Part shown: positions 63,740 to 64,000 of the stretch, one piece after another
Layout of the letters: every line of letters starts with the position of its first letter
Position numbering within the stretch: position 1 is the stretch's first letter
Origin: Pictodentalium vernedei
Taxonomy: Eukaryota > Mollusca > Scaphopoda > Dentaliida > Dentaliidae
Direction: 5' to 3'
DNA length: 64,000 nucleotides
Assembly: GCA_031216915.1 (NCBI GenBank)
Contig: CM062294.1
Coordinates: 28,396,985 to 28,460,984, forward strand
Notes under the pieces: model-generated
Told to the model about the DNA's origin: nothing
Seen by the model: only the letters and a program-made list of their open reading frames with translations
Databases searched by the model: none
Program-made: the position numbers and the translations under genes

Positions 63740-64000
63740 CGAGAAAAGTTGACCACGAGTCTTGGCGATAACAATAATCGAGCCTTCCCTACCACACAAA
63801 GCTTAACACAATCCCTTAATACTACAGCAATTGACAATCCAAATAGAAAATATGATGACCTCGATAACACAAAAAAGAAACAACCTGTCTCCCAAAAGTT
63901 TGTTTTTAGAAATATCACTGACGTTTCCTCTGCTGATCTCGGCAGATACAATCTACTAAAAAAACAGTGCAAGAAGATCACGGCAAAAAATACAAATAAC
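63740..64000 (+). CDS. open coding-like frame running off the window
   Basis: After a stop at 63737-63739 the plus-strand frame stays open for 87 codons to the last base: AFPTTQSLTQSLNTTAIDNP, then RKYDDLDNTKKKQPVSQKF, VFRNITDVSSADLGRYNLLK and KQCKKITAKNTNN. There is no obvious Met, so it would be an internal part of an exon or the start of a transposon ORF. Lys/Asn/Thr-rich composition and lack of stops in AT-rich DNA favour real coding. No family recognised. Confidence 0.4.

Overview
This is eukaryotic nuclear DNA from an animal, most likely a marine invertebrate. A mollusc or other lophotrochozoan is plausible, but the lineage cannot be fixed from this window. The sequence is AT-rich and contains SINEs with polymerase III type heads, L2-type and other LINE reverse transcriptases, Tc1/mariner, piggyBac-like, hAT and Helitron elements, microsatellites and one 100-N assembly gap. 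No operons, ribosome binding sites or bacterial features are present, and no complete host gene could be identified. The window is a transposon graveyard in which almost every recognisable stretch is a mobile element or satellite, often nested in another.

Layout. 1-12400: palindromic elements, an L2 fragment, degenerate SINEs and two adjacent intact SINEs at 11599-12389, one with a tRNA-like head and one with a 5S-rRNA-like head. 12400-21925: a nested block. One LINE reverse transcriptase (21640-21925 and 14640-15240, minus strand) appears split by an element at 15243-21637 with roughly 290-430 bp inverted ends. That element is itself split by a LINE block at 17221-21351 flanked by a 13-bp target duplication. 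The block holds the only long intact ORF of the window, a 654-codon reverse transcriptase. 22290-38900: SINEs, TTAA-flanked hairpin MITEs, two hAT-like elements of one family in opposite orientation, a third hAT containing a nested MITE, a palindromic tRNA-like fragment and a 200-bp tandem duplication. 39070-46080: another copy of the inverted-end element, three consecutive short hairpins, the assembly gap, three 1.07-kb tandem units and a decayed satellite of about 170-190 bp. 46100-53230: hairpin elements, a broken invertebrate repeat-family protein, a pentanucleotide array with a symmetric variant order, and a broken Tc1 transposase cut by a SINE. 53235-64000: a 1.9-kb element with tandem-repeat inverted ends inside a dispersed repeat, GA microsatellite, MITEs, a zinc-finger-like exon, a hAT MITE, a second 5S-headed SINE, a non-autonomous Helitron, a full SINE and an open frame running off the end.

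The strongest unusual signals are: (1) a tiny, almost perfectly palindromic element of about 68 bp with at least seven copies, 4-bp A/T target duplications and an in-window empty site; (2) twin SINE families that share body and tail but carry tRNA or 5S rRNA heads; (3) the nested block with target duplications; and (4) a promoter-like cassette, rich in CRE, E-box and NRF1-like motifs, carried in the ends of a repeat family.
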